A DNA stretch of 35,624 nt from CAJXZP01 sp049606935 (GTDB lineage: Bacteria > Bacteroidota > Bacteroidia > Flavobacteriales_G > Salibacteraceae). The notes beneath the pieces were generated by a model that was given only the letters and a program-made list of their open reading frames with translations, had not been told where the DNA came from and searched no databases. Positions 24,724-32,726 of the stretch are shown here, one piece after another (the first letter of the stretch is position 1; each line of letters opens with the position of its first letter). The DNA lies in the NCBI GenBank assembly GCA_049606935.1, contig JBMYWA010000016.1, positions 1 through 35,624 on the forward strand, written 5' to 3'. A program made the position numbers and the translations under genes.

Positions 24724-25754
24724 AGATAGCAGATTTTGATTTAACAAAAAAGGTATTCATTATTGCAGAGTTATCAGCAAATCATAATGGGAAACTAGAT
24801 GTAGCTTTAGAAACTGTTAGAGCGGCCAAAAGAGCTGGAGCGGATGCCATCAAACTACAAACTTATACGGCAGAAACAATGACTATAGACTCCGAAATGA
24901 AAGGGTTTGTTATTGAAGGTGGTACTATTTGGGATGGAAGAAAACTGTTTGACCTTTATAAGGAGGCGCACACACCTTGGGAGTGGCATAAAGAAATAAT
25001 AAAATGTGCTAGCGAAGAAGGTTTAGTATGCTTTTCATCTCCTTTTGATAAAACAGCCGTTGATTTTTTAGAAGAATTAAATGTTCCGGCATACAAAATT
25101 GCATCGTTTGAAATTACAGACATTCCATTAATTGAATACGTAGCATCTAAGGGTAAACCTATTATTTTATCCACTGGAATTGCTGATTTATCAGATATAG
25201 AATTGGCTCTAGATGCCTGTAGACGTATGGGTAATAATGATATAGCGTTGCTAAAATGTACTTCTAGCTATCCTGCACCAATCATGGAAGCGAACATGGC
25301 TATGATTCCGGAATTTGTAAATAGATTCAATGTTATTCCAGGCTTATCGGATCATACTATTGGAAGCACCGTTCCCGTTGTAGCCACTGTTATGGGAGGT
25401 AGAATTATTGAGAAACACTTTATTTTGGATCGTTCTATTGGTGGTCCTGATGCATCCTTTTCTATGAATGAAGAGGAGTTTACAAAGATGGTTGTGGCCG
25501 TAAGAGATGCTGAAAGTGCCATAGGTAAGGTTTCCTTTACTCCAACCCAAAAACAAATAAATGGAAGACGTTTCAGTAGATCCTTGTATGTTACGGAGAA
25601 TATGAAGGAAGGAGATGTTATTACAGAATTAAATGTAAGGAGTATACGCCCAGGTTTTGGTTTGCACCCTAAACATTTAAAGAATATGCTAGGCAAGGCT
25701 GTTAATTGTAATTTGGCTAAAGGTACACCAATGTCGATAGATTTTTTGAAATAG
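24720..25754 (+). CDS. pseI: Pseudaminic acid synthase, PseI
   Basis: NeuB-family synthase, 344 residues: condenses PEP with the 6-deoxy-AltdiNAc sugar to make pseudaminic acid. The TIM barrel carries IAELSANHNG near the N terminus, KLQTYTAETMT, PFDKTAVDFLEEL, YKIASFEI, STGIADLSD, GLSDHTIGS and EKHFILDRS. TIWDGRKLFDLYKEAHTPWEWHK and GGPDASFSM are the features that mark PseI off from NeuB and LegI. A SAF (antifreeze-like) domain forms the last 60 residues (RSLYVTENMKEGDVI, RPGFGLHPKHL). Overlaps the GNAT gene by 4 bp. This is the firmest evidence that the locus makes a pseudaminic-type nonulosonic acid. Confidence 0.94.
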   Translation: MKIADFDLTKKVFIIAELSANHNGKLDVALETVRAAKRAGADAIKLQTYTAETMTIDSEMKGFVIEGGTIWDGRKLFDLYKEAHTPWEWHKEIIKCASEEGLVCFSSPFDKTAVDFLEELNVPAYKIASFEITDIPLIEYVASKGKPIILSTGIADLSDIELALDACRRMGNNDIALLKCTSSYPAPIMEANMAMIPEFVNRFNVIPGLSDHTIGSTVPVVATVMGGRIIEKHFILDRSIGGPDASFSMNEEEFTKMVVAVRDAESAIGKVSFTPTQKQINGRRFSRSLYVTENMKEGDVITELNVRSIRPGFGLHPKHLKNMLGKAVNCNLAKGTPMSIDFLK

Positions 25755-25784
25755 TTTAACAAGAAGTACAGGTTAGAGAATCAC

Positions 25785-27011
25785 ATGGACAGAGGAAGAC
25801 AACATTCAAAATATAAGTTTTTACTTTTTTTGATTTGGCCAATTTCCGTACTGTTTATTAATCCTAAATCTACTCCATTATGGCTGTACGTATTGCTATA
25901 CGGCTTTTTGGGTAGTTGCATGATTCTGTCTGGTGATAGTATGGATGGGCATTCATACGTTCAAATGCTAGAGTACTGGTCTGGCAAGTCATTTTCAGAT
26001 CTATTTAAACTAATTTTTCAAGTATCTACTTTTTCTAGTGCCAAATCAACTGATTTTTTTGTAGAAGTCATTTATTATTTTTTGTCCCGATTTACCATAC
26101 AACCTACCTATTTATTTTTAGTTTTCGGGTTGCTATTTGGAACGTTTTACTTGCGGTCAATAAATACGTTAGAACAACATTGCCCAAATGAACAATTTGA
26201 TTGGAGAAAAATACTAGTTATAGTATTAATGATCTTAATTATTAACCCATTGTTTGCAGTAAACCAATTTAGATTCTGGATGGGTACGGCTGTGTATTTG
26301 TTTGCAATCATGAAGTATTTAACAACCAAGAATAATAAATTTTTTTTGTTGCTAATTGGTTCTGCCTTTATTCATTTTGGAATGGTTCTTCCTATCGTAA
26401 TCGCTTTTTTGTACAGGATTATAGGTGACAGATTAAAATTTTTGTGGCTCCTTTTGGCAATTAGTATTTTTGTTGCTGAATTAAATATTCTGAGTTTTTT
26501 GTCTGGAATATCCGTAACTGGTTCCATAGGATATAAAATGGATGGATATACCAGTGAACAGGCATTTGAAAGGAGTGCTCAATTAAAAACAATGGCGTGG
26601 TATGCGGTTTATTGGAAGGATATAACCTTGTACTCTGGATTAGGGTTCTTGTTTTTGTATTACAAAAAAATTGCTAACCGTATTACGGGTTTTCATTTAA
26701 CCTTATTATCATTTACTTTGTTATTTTGTTCAATAGTATTTCTTCTTGAAAACTTTCCGATGATTTTTCGTTATAAGGTGATAGGTGTTTATTTAGTTTT
26801 AGCTTCAATTTTACTGGTCCCAATAAAATCCTTGAAGAAGCAAAATCTATATTTTATTTCCTTATTAATGGTACCTTCTTTTATTATTATTGGAATTAAT
26901 TTTTTCTTCGTTCTTAGAAACTTGAGTATACTATCCATTATTTCTCCCGCTATTGTCCCCTTATTTACAGAGGTGGAAATAACCTTAGCTAATGTTTTAG
27001 GAATAAAATAA
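25785..27011 (+). CDS. wzy: Wzy-like polysaccharide polymerase (EpsG family)
   Basis: Integral membrane protein of 408 residues with about ten hydrophobic segments. The pattern NQFRFWMGTAVYLFAI and a following AFIHFGMVLPI is typical of the EpsG/Wzy-like family. It is the only protein in the window with the topology of a polymerase, and its place beside Wzx, Wza and Wzc fits Wzy-dependent assembly. Polymerases are too divergent for a motif proof, so the call relies on topology, the EpsG-type motif and context. Confidence 0.8.
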   Translation: MDRGRQHSKYKFLLFLIWPISVLFINPKSTPLWLYVLLYGFLGSCMILSGDSMDGHSYVQMLEYWSGKSFSDLFKLIFQVSTFSSAKSTDFFVEVIYYFLSRFTIQPTYLFLVFGLLFGTFYLRSINTLEQHCPNEQFDWRKILVIVLMILIINPLFAVNQFRFWMGTAVYLFAIMKYLTTKNNKFFLLLIGSAFIHFGMVLPIVIAFLYRIIGDRLKFLWLLLAISIFVAELNILSFLSGISVTGSIGYKMDGYTSEQAFERSAQLKTMAWYAVYWKDITLYSGLGFLFLYYKKIANRITGFHLTLLSFTLLFCSIVFLLENFPMIFRYKVIGVYLVLASILLVPIKSLKKQNLYFISLLMVPSFIIIGINFFFVLRNLSILSIISPAIVPLFTEVEITLANVLGIK

Positions 27012-27023
27012 TTAAAATACAGT

Positions 27024-28583
27024 TTGGAGTCAATTACCATAGAATTCACCAAAAATAATCAAGGAGAATTTGAAATTTTAATTGATCAAGTATCAATTTT
27101 TTCTAACTATAGTTACAAGCAGCAAGCGGAAATTCTAGAAAAAGCTATTGTAAAAATAGAAAATGATTTAACCCTCATAATAAGGAATTATGGAGGTTTA
27201 AAAGAATTATCAGGCTTTTTGTGGTGTTACACTTATAAGGTGCATAGAGATGATGGAATCAAAGATACGGTTTTAGATTACTTTGCATTGGAAGTAGTTC
27301 AAAAGCTCGCTGGAAATTACAAGGTATCAATAATTGACAGGTTTGGCTTGTCTATTGGTGCTCTAACCCGGATGAAAGCTTTTTTCAAGGAGGCGAAAAT
27401 CGAAAGTGTATCCCTTAAAAAAACCGTAAAGCTAAAAGTTAGATTGAAGAAAACTATAGGGCCTATGTCCTATATATTTGGGCATGTAAAAAATACTTTT
27501 TTTAGTAAAGTAAAAAATAATTCTACGGTTCCGGCTATTGACACTTTGGTGTATAAGGCTATACGAAAAGGGACAACTAGGTTTAGAGGTTTTTTAGAGG
27601 AACCAGAGAATACTAACGCATTTATTTTAGACGAAAACCTGCAATTTATTAAGTCTCCAAACGGAAAAATTAATCGAATTGCCCCATTTAGCGTTACTTT
27701 GTTTGCAGTCGCCTTTTACAAAGCATTGCAATTACATTTTTGGGGATTTAGAAAATTATTGGAATCCAATTCTTTGGTAGAATCCTTAATTAAAGAACAA
27801 TCTATTTTTCAAAGTGTCTATTTACTATATCGTTTTGAAATTATGAAGCAAATTTTAGGTAGGCTTAACCCTAAGCAAGTTATTGTATCTACTTCTTTTT
27901 CAGATCCCAATAATAGAATGTTCATGGAAGCGTCTAAAACCATGAATATTCCGATTACCGTTTTGTCTTGTCGCCCTTTTCTGAGTAAATATAGGCCTGA
28001 GGACAGAATAATTGAAGAGGAATTGTCGGTGAGGTACAATGCGCTTTCTTTGGATAAATTCGTGGTTTTCAATGAGAACGATAGGAATTATGTGCGTTCA
28101 TTTCCATACCTATCAGATAAGGTAGTTATGTTTTCTCCTGAAAACAATAAGGGTTTTAAAAAAACAACTCGTTTTAATAACGGAGTACTTATTTTATTTG
28201 CGCACCAATCATATAATAAATATATAATTGAACTCTTGAAACGGATTATCCCTAAAGATTATAAGGGGAGGATTTTTTATCGAGAACATCCAAATGTCAA
28301 GCTTACTACATTGGAGCTAATAAAACTGAAGCAAATAGGAAATGTGAAGTGCTTAAACCAGAATAATTGGCACAACATGATTTTCGAAAAGGTAGTTACT
28401 TTTACTAGTAATTCTACAGCAGTGTTTGAAGCTCAAAAAAGAGGTTGTGATGTTTTGTGGTTAACCTATTTGAGTATAAATAGTTTACAGTTTTATGAAT
28501 TGTTTTCTAACTCTGGTACAATTTGCAATAATGAAGTGGAATTTGAAATTGGGTTAAAAGATTACTTAACAAAGAATATGTAA
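27024..28583 (+). CDS. Putative GT-B glycosyltransferase with HP and S/T motifs
   Basis: A 519-residue protein; I do not recognise the family as a whole. The C-terminal third has REHPN (His422-Pro423) and TSNSTAVFEAQ (Thr461-Thr465), the HP and S/T motifs shared by several bacterial sialyl/polysialyltransferases (GT52, GT38) and related CMP- or CDP-using enzymes. A transferase for a CMP-ulosonate is therefore plausible. The start is a TTG at 27024, 12 bp after the wzy stop: an in-frame stop lies at 27009-27011, and the first in-frame ATG would remove about 116 residues that look like ordinary coding sequence. No membrane segments are seen. Confidence 0.6.
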   Translation: MESITIEFTKNNQGEFEILIDQVSIFSNYSYKQQAEILEKAIVKIENDLTLIIRNYGGLKELSGFLWCYTYKVHRDDGIKDTVLDYFALEVVQKLAGNYKVSIIDRFGLSIGALTRMKAFFKEAKIESVSLKKTVKLKVRLKKTIGPMSYIFGHVKNTFFSKVKNNSTVPAIDTLVYKAIRKGTTRFRGFLEEPENTNAFILDENLQFIKSPNGKINRIAPFSVTLFAVAFYKALQLHFWGFRKLLESNSLVESLIKEQSIFQSVYLLYRFEIMKQILGRLNPKQVIVSTSFSDPNNRMFMEASKTMNIPITVLSCRPFLSKYRPEDRIIEEELSVRYNALSLDKFVVFNENDRNYVRSFPYLSDKVVMFSPENNKGFKKTTRFNNGVLILFAHQSYNKYIIELLKRIIPKDYKGRIFYREHPNVKLTTLELIKLKQIGNVKCLNQNNWHNMIFEKVVTFTSNSTAVFEAQKRGCDVLWLTYLSINSLQFYELFSNSGTICNNEVEFEIGLKDYLTKNM

Positions 28584-28629
28584 TTCCGTTTAGGTCACCT
28601 TTTACAGATTATTGTTTTAAACTAATATT

Positions 28630-29463
28630 ATGCTAATAAAGCTTTTGAAAAATATCAAACATACTGGTATTCGTATTTTTAGGGAGAGTACAGCACCATT
28701 TCGTAAAACCCCTGATTTTGTAATTATCGGGGTACAAAAAGGGGGAACAACATCTTTGTTCCATTATCTGGGCCAACATCCAGACATTAGATTATCAAGT
28801 AAGAAGGAAGTTCATTTTTTTGATAGTTCATTTAACAAGGGGGGATTATGGTATAAAAGTCACTTCCCATTTCTTTGGAATAAGAGGATAACTGGCGAAG
28901 CCTCACCTGAGTATTTTTATTTTCCTGAAGTACCGAAGAGAATGAAAAAAATATGCCCAGACGCAAAAATTATATTACTGTTACGTAATCCTGCTGAACG
29001 AGCCATATCTCATTTTTATCATAATAATAAAAAGCATAAAGGTAATAGAGAGCCGATAGCCAAATATAAAGAGGCATTTGCTTTATCCAGCGATAGAATT
29101 AAAAATAGAGAATTCGATATCCGTGATGGCCATAAGGTGATTTCTTACGAAAACTGGCATTACTCTTACCTAGAAAAAGGAGATTATTCTACTCAATTGG
29201 AAAGATGGTTAAATTATTTTGATAAGGACCAAATTTTGGTTCGTGCTTCAGAGGACTTTTTTCAGGATCCCAAGCCTTTGTTAAAGGAATGCTACTCATT
29301 TTTAGGGGTAAAAGAAATTTACCCAAATGATTTGAAACCCAAAAATGTGAATGCAACTCGAAAGAGTAGTCTATATGACCTGGATGATGAACTAATAAAT
29401 TTAGTAAAAGACCAAATAATAGAGTTAAAGAAGTTGGGCTACAATTTTAGTAATTGGAGGTAA
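28630..29463 (+). CDS. Sulfotransferase (heparan N-sulfotransferase-like)
   Basis: PAPS-dependent sulfotransferase of 277 residues. The 5'-phosphosulfate loop is GVQKGGTTSLF (34-44, Lys37). KEVHFFDSSFNKG follows, then GEASPEYFYFP and the 3'-phosphate motif LLRNPAERAISHFYH (about 116-130). These are signatures of the Sulfotransfer_1/NDST-like group acting on carbohydrates. It differs from the sulfotransferase at 17558 in all motifs, so the two are not recent duplicates. Together they suggest a sulfated polymer. The last codons read TGG AGG TAA and supply an unusual GGAGG 7 nt before the next start. Confidence 0.88.
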   Translation: MLIKLLKNIKHTGIRIFRESTAPFRKTPDFVIIGVQKGGTTSLFHYLGQHPDIRLSSKKEVHFFDSSFNKGGLWYKSHFPFLWNKRITGEASPEYFYFPEVPKRMKKICPDAKIILLLRNPAERAISHFYHNNKKHKGNREPIAKYKEAFALSSDRIKNREFDIRDGHKVISYENWHYSYLEKGDYSTQLERWLNYFDKDQILVRASEDFFQDPKPLLKECYSFLGVKEIYPNDLKPKNVNATRKSSLYDLDDELINLVKDQIIELKKLGYNFSNWR

Positions 29464-29467
29464 AAAA

Positions 29468-30580
29468 ATGCGAATAAACAACTTGAAACATACTCTAAAG
29501 AAAAGTATAACGAACTTCAAAGGTGTAAAAACCAATAGGAAAATAGTTGTTATTGAGGTAGATGATTATGGATGGAGTAACGTTTTATCTCCCGAAATTC
29601 ATGAAAAACTAAAACCTAATACATTTGGGAATAGATATTTTGTTTTAAATGATAGGTTGGAATCTGGAAAAGATTTAGAAATGTTGTTTGAGGTTTTAAA
29701 TAAACATAAAGATAAAAATGGACGTGGTGCCGTTTTCACGCCTTTAACAGTTATGACCAACCTGGTACGAAAAACAGATAATAGCATAGAAGAATTTGAA
29801 TTTGAACCGTTTTTGGATACCATTGACCGTTTTTATGGAAAGGAATCTGTAAATCTATGGAAAGAAGGAATTAGCAATAAATTATTTTTACCCCAATACC
29901 ATGGATTTGAACATATAAACTACGAACTGTATTTACAAATGCTGAAGTTGAAAGGGGGGATGACCAATCAGGCCTTAAATGAAGGAGTAATTATTTGTCT
30001 GGATAAAATGCCTGAAAAATATCACGGAAAAAAATATAGCGCGGCCTATGACTTTATTACTTCTGAAGAGTACGTTCAAAAATGTAAGAGACTAATTGCC
30101 GGTCTTGAGTTGTTTGAAAAACAAATAGGTTATAAAGCCGTTTTATTAACTCCTCCTGGAGGAGGATACTCTTATGAATATAATAATCAACTAGTTCGTT
30201 CGGGCATTAAATATGTTCAGTTAGGAAATGTACATAAGATAACCGATATAGATGGGAACCAGCAAAAACAAAGACATTATTTTGGGATGAATGGTAATAA
30301 TGGAGTTACCTACATTCCAAGAAATTGTCAGTTTGAGCCCCATAGTCCCGCTAAAGTTGATTGGGTTGACGCTTGTTTAAGAGATATTGAGATGGCATTT
30401 TTTTGGAATAAACCAGCGATGGTAAGTACTCATAGAATCAATTTCGTGAATCAATCAAATGCTAAAAATGGAAATGGAATCAAAAAGTTGGATGAACTGT
30501 TAGCAAGAATAAAAAAGAAATGGCCCGATGTTGAGTTTATGGGTTCTTCTGAAATGTTGGCAAATGTTTTTGTGAAATGA
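29468..30580 (+). CDS. Divergent NodB-like polysaccharide deacetylase, copy 1
   Basis: A 370-residue protein with traces of the CE4/NodB metal site: Asp32-Asp33 in IEVDDYGWS, His145-x3-His149 in YHGFEH (the HxxxH of motif 2), a TPPGGG strand in the motif 3 position and a late His in VSTHRINF (motif 5). Classic RxPY and DxDW motifs are not evident, so it is a distant member, and de-N- or de-O-acetylation is only inferred. It is a tandem paralogue of the next gene (shared layout and motifs, overlapping by 4 bp). No signal peptide, so activity would be cytoplasmic. A GGAGG sequence (29456-29460) precedes the start, rare in this phylum. Confidence 0.6.
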   Translation: MRINNLKHTLKKSITNFKGVKTNRKIVVIEVDDYGWSNVLSPEIHEKLKPNTFGNRYFVLNDRLESGKDLEMLFEVLNKHKDKNGRGAVFTPLTVMTNLVRKTDNSIEEFEFEPFLDTIDRFYGKESVNLWKEGISNKLFLPQYHGFEHINYELYLQMLKLKGGMTNQALNEGVIICLDKMPEKYHGKKYSAAYDFITSEEYVQKCKRLIAGLELFEKQIGYKAVLLTPPGGGYSYEYNNQLVRSGIKYVQLGNVHKITDIDGNQQKQRHYFGMNGNNGVTYIPRNCQFEPHSPAKVDWVDACLRDIEMAFFWNKPAMVSTHRINFVNQSNAKNGNGIKKLDELLARIKKKWPDVEFMGSSEMLANVFVK

Positions 30581-31668
30581 TTGTTGACTTCAAAAATCAC
30601 TTAAATTGGTCAATGGTTAACGCTATTGGTAAAAGGTATTCCGGAAAGTATGTTGTAATCCATTCTGATGATTGGGGCAGCATTAGGATGCCCAGCAACC
30701 AAGTTCGTGAAAAGCTTTATCAATTACCAGGCATTTCCAAAAATTCACCCTATGATTATTTTGATACTTTGGCATCACCTGATGATTTAATTGCGTTATT
30801 TGAGGTATTGAAAGGATTCAAAGATTGTAAAGGGAATCATCCGGTGGTAACGGCAAATTGTGTTTTGGCCAATCCTGATTTTGAAAAAATAAAATCTACA
30901 AATTTTGAATCTTATCATTTCGAACCCATTAAGGATACCTTTCATACATATGGTATTGAAAAATCTTTCGAACTTTGGGAGGAAGGAATAAAAGAGAATA
31001 TTTTCATCCCTCAATTTCATGGCCGTGAACATGTTAGAATTGAAGCATGGATGAAGGCTTTGAAAAATAACTCTGAAATTGCACGAAAAGCATTTGAACT
31101 AGGAACATTTGCTGTGGAATCTCACAATTTTAAAGTAAGAAAAGGGAACTTTCAGGCCGCTTGGGATTTTGTTTTACCTCATGAAAACCTTCAAATTTTG
31201 AACAGTATTGAGGAAGGACTCGAAATGTTTAATAAGCAATTTGGATTTCATTCAAAAACAGCCATAGCTCCATCATATACTTGGACTGAAGATCAAGAAT
31301 TATTATGTAAATCTTTGGGGGTAAATCAAATGCAAGGCATTTTAACCCAAAAAATACCGAATTCTGGAGATAATTACACTTTTAAGAAAAGGTTTCAAGG
31401 CATGGATTATCAGATGAGAAATGCGTTTTTTGAACCTTCTATTGATTCCAAGTATAATGCCCTACAGGTTATTCAAAGAGCCCGGGTTGCCTTTGCATTT
31501 AATAAACCTCTAATAATTTCAGCGCATCGTTTAAACTTTATAGGTGGGTTAAAGGAAGAAAATAGAACCAAAAACTTATTAAACTTACAATCAATGTTAA
31601 AGGGGCTGTTGGCTAGGTTTCCAGACATTCAATTTCTTTCCGCAGATCAATTGGTTGAGAAACAATGA
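30577..31668 (+). CDS. Divergent NodB-like polysaccharide deacetylase, copy 2
   Basis: Paralogue of the preceding protein, 363 residues. Equivalent residues: Asp31-Asp32 in IHSDDWGS, His148-x3-His152 in FHGREH, APSYTW in the motif 3 region and a late His in ISAHRLNF. Shared blocks between the two copies include ALFEVLK...KD, LWEEGI/LWKEGI and PQ-H-G-x-EH at the same spacing. Both copies keep the metal residues, so both may be active on different positions or sugars. The start overlaps the stop of copy 1 (ATGA), as does its end with the GT4 gene. The call rests on these motifs and is moderate. Confidence 0.6.
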   Translation: MIVDFKNHLNWSMVNAIGKRYSGKYVVIHSDDWGSIRMPSNQVREKLYQLPGISKNSPYDYFDTLASPDDLIALFEVLKGFKDCKGNHPVVTANCVLANPDFEKIKSTNFESYHFEPIKDTFHTYGIEKSFELWEEGIKENIFIPQFHGREHVRIEAWMKALKNNSEIARKAFELGTFAVESHNFKVRKGNFQAAWDFVLPHENLQILNSIEEGLEMFNKQFGFHSKTAIAPSYTWTEDQELLCKSLGVNQMQGILTQKIPNSGDNYTFKKRFQGMDYQMRNAFFEPSIDSKYNALQVIQRARVAFAFNKPLIISAHRLNFIGGLKEENRTKNLLNLQSMLKGLLARFPDIQFLSADQLVEKQ

Positions 31669-32726
31669 AATCATCTATTATTTTAATAACTCCTTCCTTA
31701 CGAACAGGTGGAGCAGAAAGGGTTATATCTATTCTAGCAAATTATGCGGCAGAACATTTATCGAACGTTGTTTTAATTATTTTAACTAAGCAAGAACGCT
31801 TTTACCCTATTGATTCAAGGGTAAAAATAATAGAGCCAAAGTATGGCGTGAATAAAACCGGTAAATTGTTGTTTATTGTAAAGAATTTTATGTGGTTACG
31901 ATTGATGCTAAAACGTAGTAGCATACAGCAGGTATTATCCTTTAGTGGAAAATATAATGCGTATGTTTTATTGGCCTCAATAGGTCTTGGTAAGAAGGTT
32001 TTTATTTCGGATAGGAGTAAACCAGCTATAAGTTATGGTAAATTTTTGGATTTTCTTAACCCAATAGTTTACAAATGGTCGGAAGGCATAATAGCGCAAA
32101 CCTCTCAGGCAAAAATGTTTTCATTCCGTCAAACAAAACATAAAAACATTGAAGTAATACCCAATCCGGTAAAAACATTTGATTTGGTTCATGATAATAA
32201 TCGAAAATCCCAAGTTATTAATGTAGGAAGATTTATTAAAACTAAGCATCAAGATTTATTGGTAAAAATATTTGATGAGCTGGGCATCGACAACTGGGAC
32301 TTAGTTTTTTTTGGTGATGGCCCAATGCATTCTATCGTAAAAGAAAAAGCATTAAGAAGCAGACATAATAATCGTATTTTCTTTAATGGTAATGTTAAAG
32401 AAGTGGAAATGCATTATGTAGAGTCGGCTATTTTTGCCTTCACTTCTTCCTCTGAAGGTTTTCCAAATGCACTTGCAGAAGCAATGGCCAGCGGATGTGC
32501 TTGCATTTCATTCAACTGTGTGGCTGGACCCCAAGATCTAATTGACGATGGGATTAATGGTTATTTAATTAACGAAGGGGATGTGGATCATTTCAAAAAA
32601 AAGTTGTTGATGTTAATGGAAGACGAAAAACTAAGAAAGAAATTTGGAATGGCAGCCAGAGAAAAAATGAAAAATTTTGAACAGGAACGTATTGCACAAA
32701 AATATTTAGATTTTATAGTATCATGA
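31665..32726 (+). CDS. GT4 glycosyltransferase
   Basis: GT-B retaining glycosyltransferase of 353 residues. The N-terminal domain begins with TPSLRTGGAERVISILANYAA, the C-terminal domain has VIPNPV, NVGRFIKTKHQDLLV and the nucleotide-sugar site SSEGFPNALAEAMASG, containing the E-x7-E pair (Glu264 first). A short last helix REKMKNF ends it. The donor is an NDP-sugar, identity unknown. It overlaps both neighbours by 4 bp. Confidence 0.9.
   Translation: MKSSIILITPSLRTGGAERVISILANYAAEHLSNVVLIILTKQERFYPIDSRVKIIEPKYGVNKTGKLLFIVKNFMWLRLMLKRSSIQQVLSFSGKYNAYVLLASIGLGKKVFISDRSKPAISYGKFLDFLNPIVYKWSEGIIAQTSQAKMFSFRQTKHKNIEVIPNPVKTFDLVHDNNRKSQVINVGRFIKTKHQDLLVKIFDELGIDNWDLVFFGDGPMHSIVKEKALRSRHNNRIFFNGNVKEVEMHYVESAIFAFTSSSEGFPNALAEAMASGCACISFNCVAGPQDLIDDGINGYLINEGDVDHFKKKLLMLMEDEKLRKKFGMAAREKMKNFEQERIAQKYLDFIVS

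Noticed and set aside
25352..25762. 136-codon minus-strand frame opposite pseI
   Set aside because: Fully overlaps the well-conserved pseI; composition reflects its reverse complement.
19678..25785. AGAGAATCACA occurs in the gaps before 19796 and before 25785
   Set aside because: An 11-bp exact repeat is expected several times by chance in an AT-rich 35-kb sequence, and the surroundings do not match.
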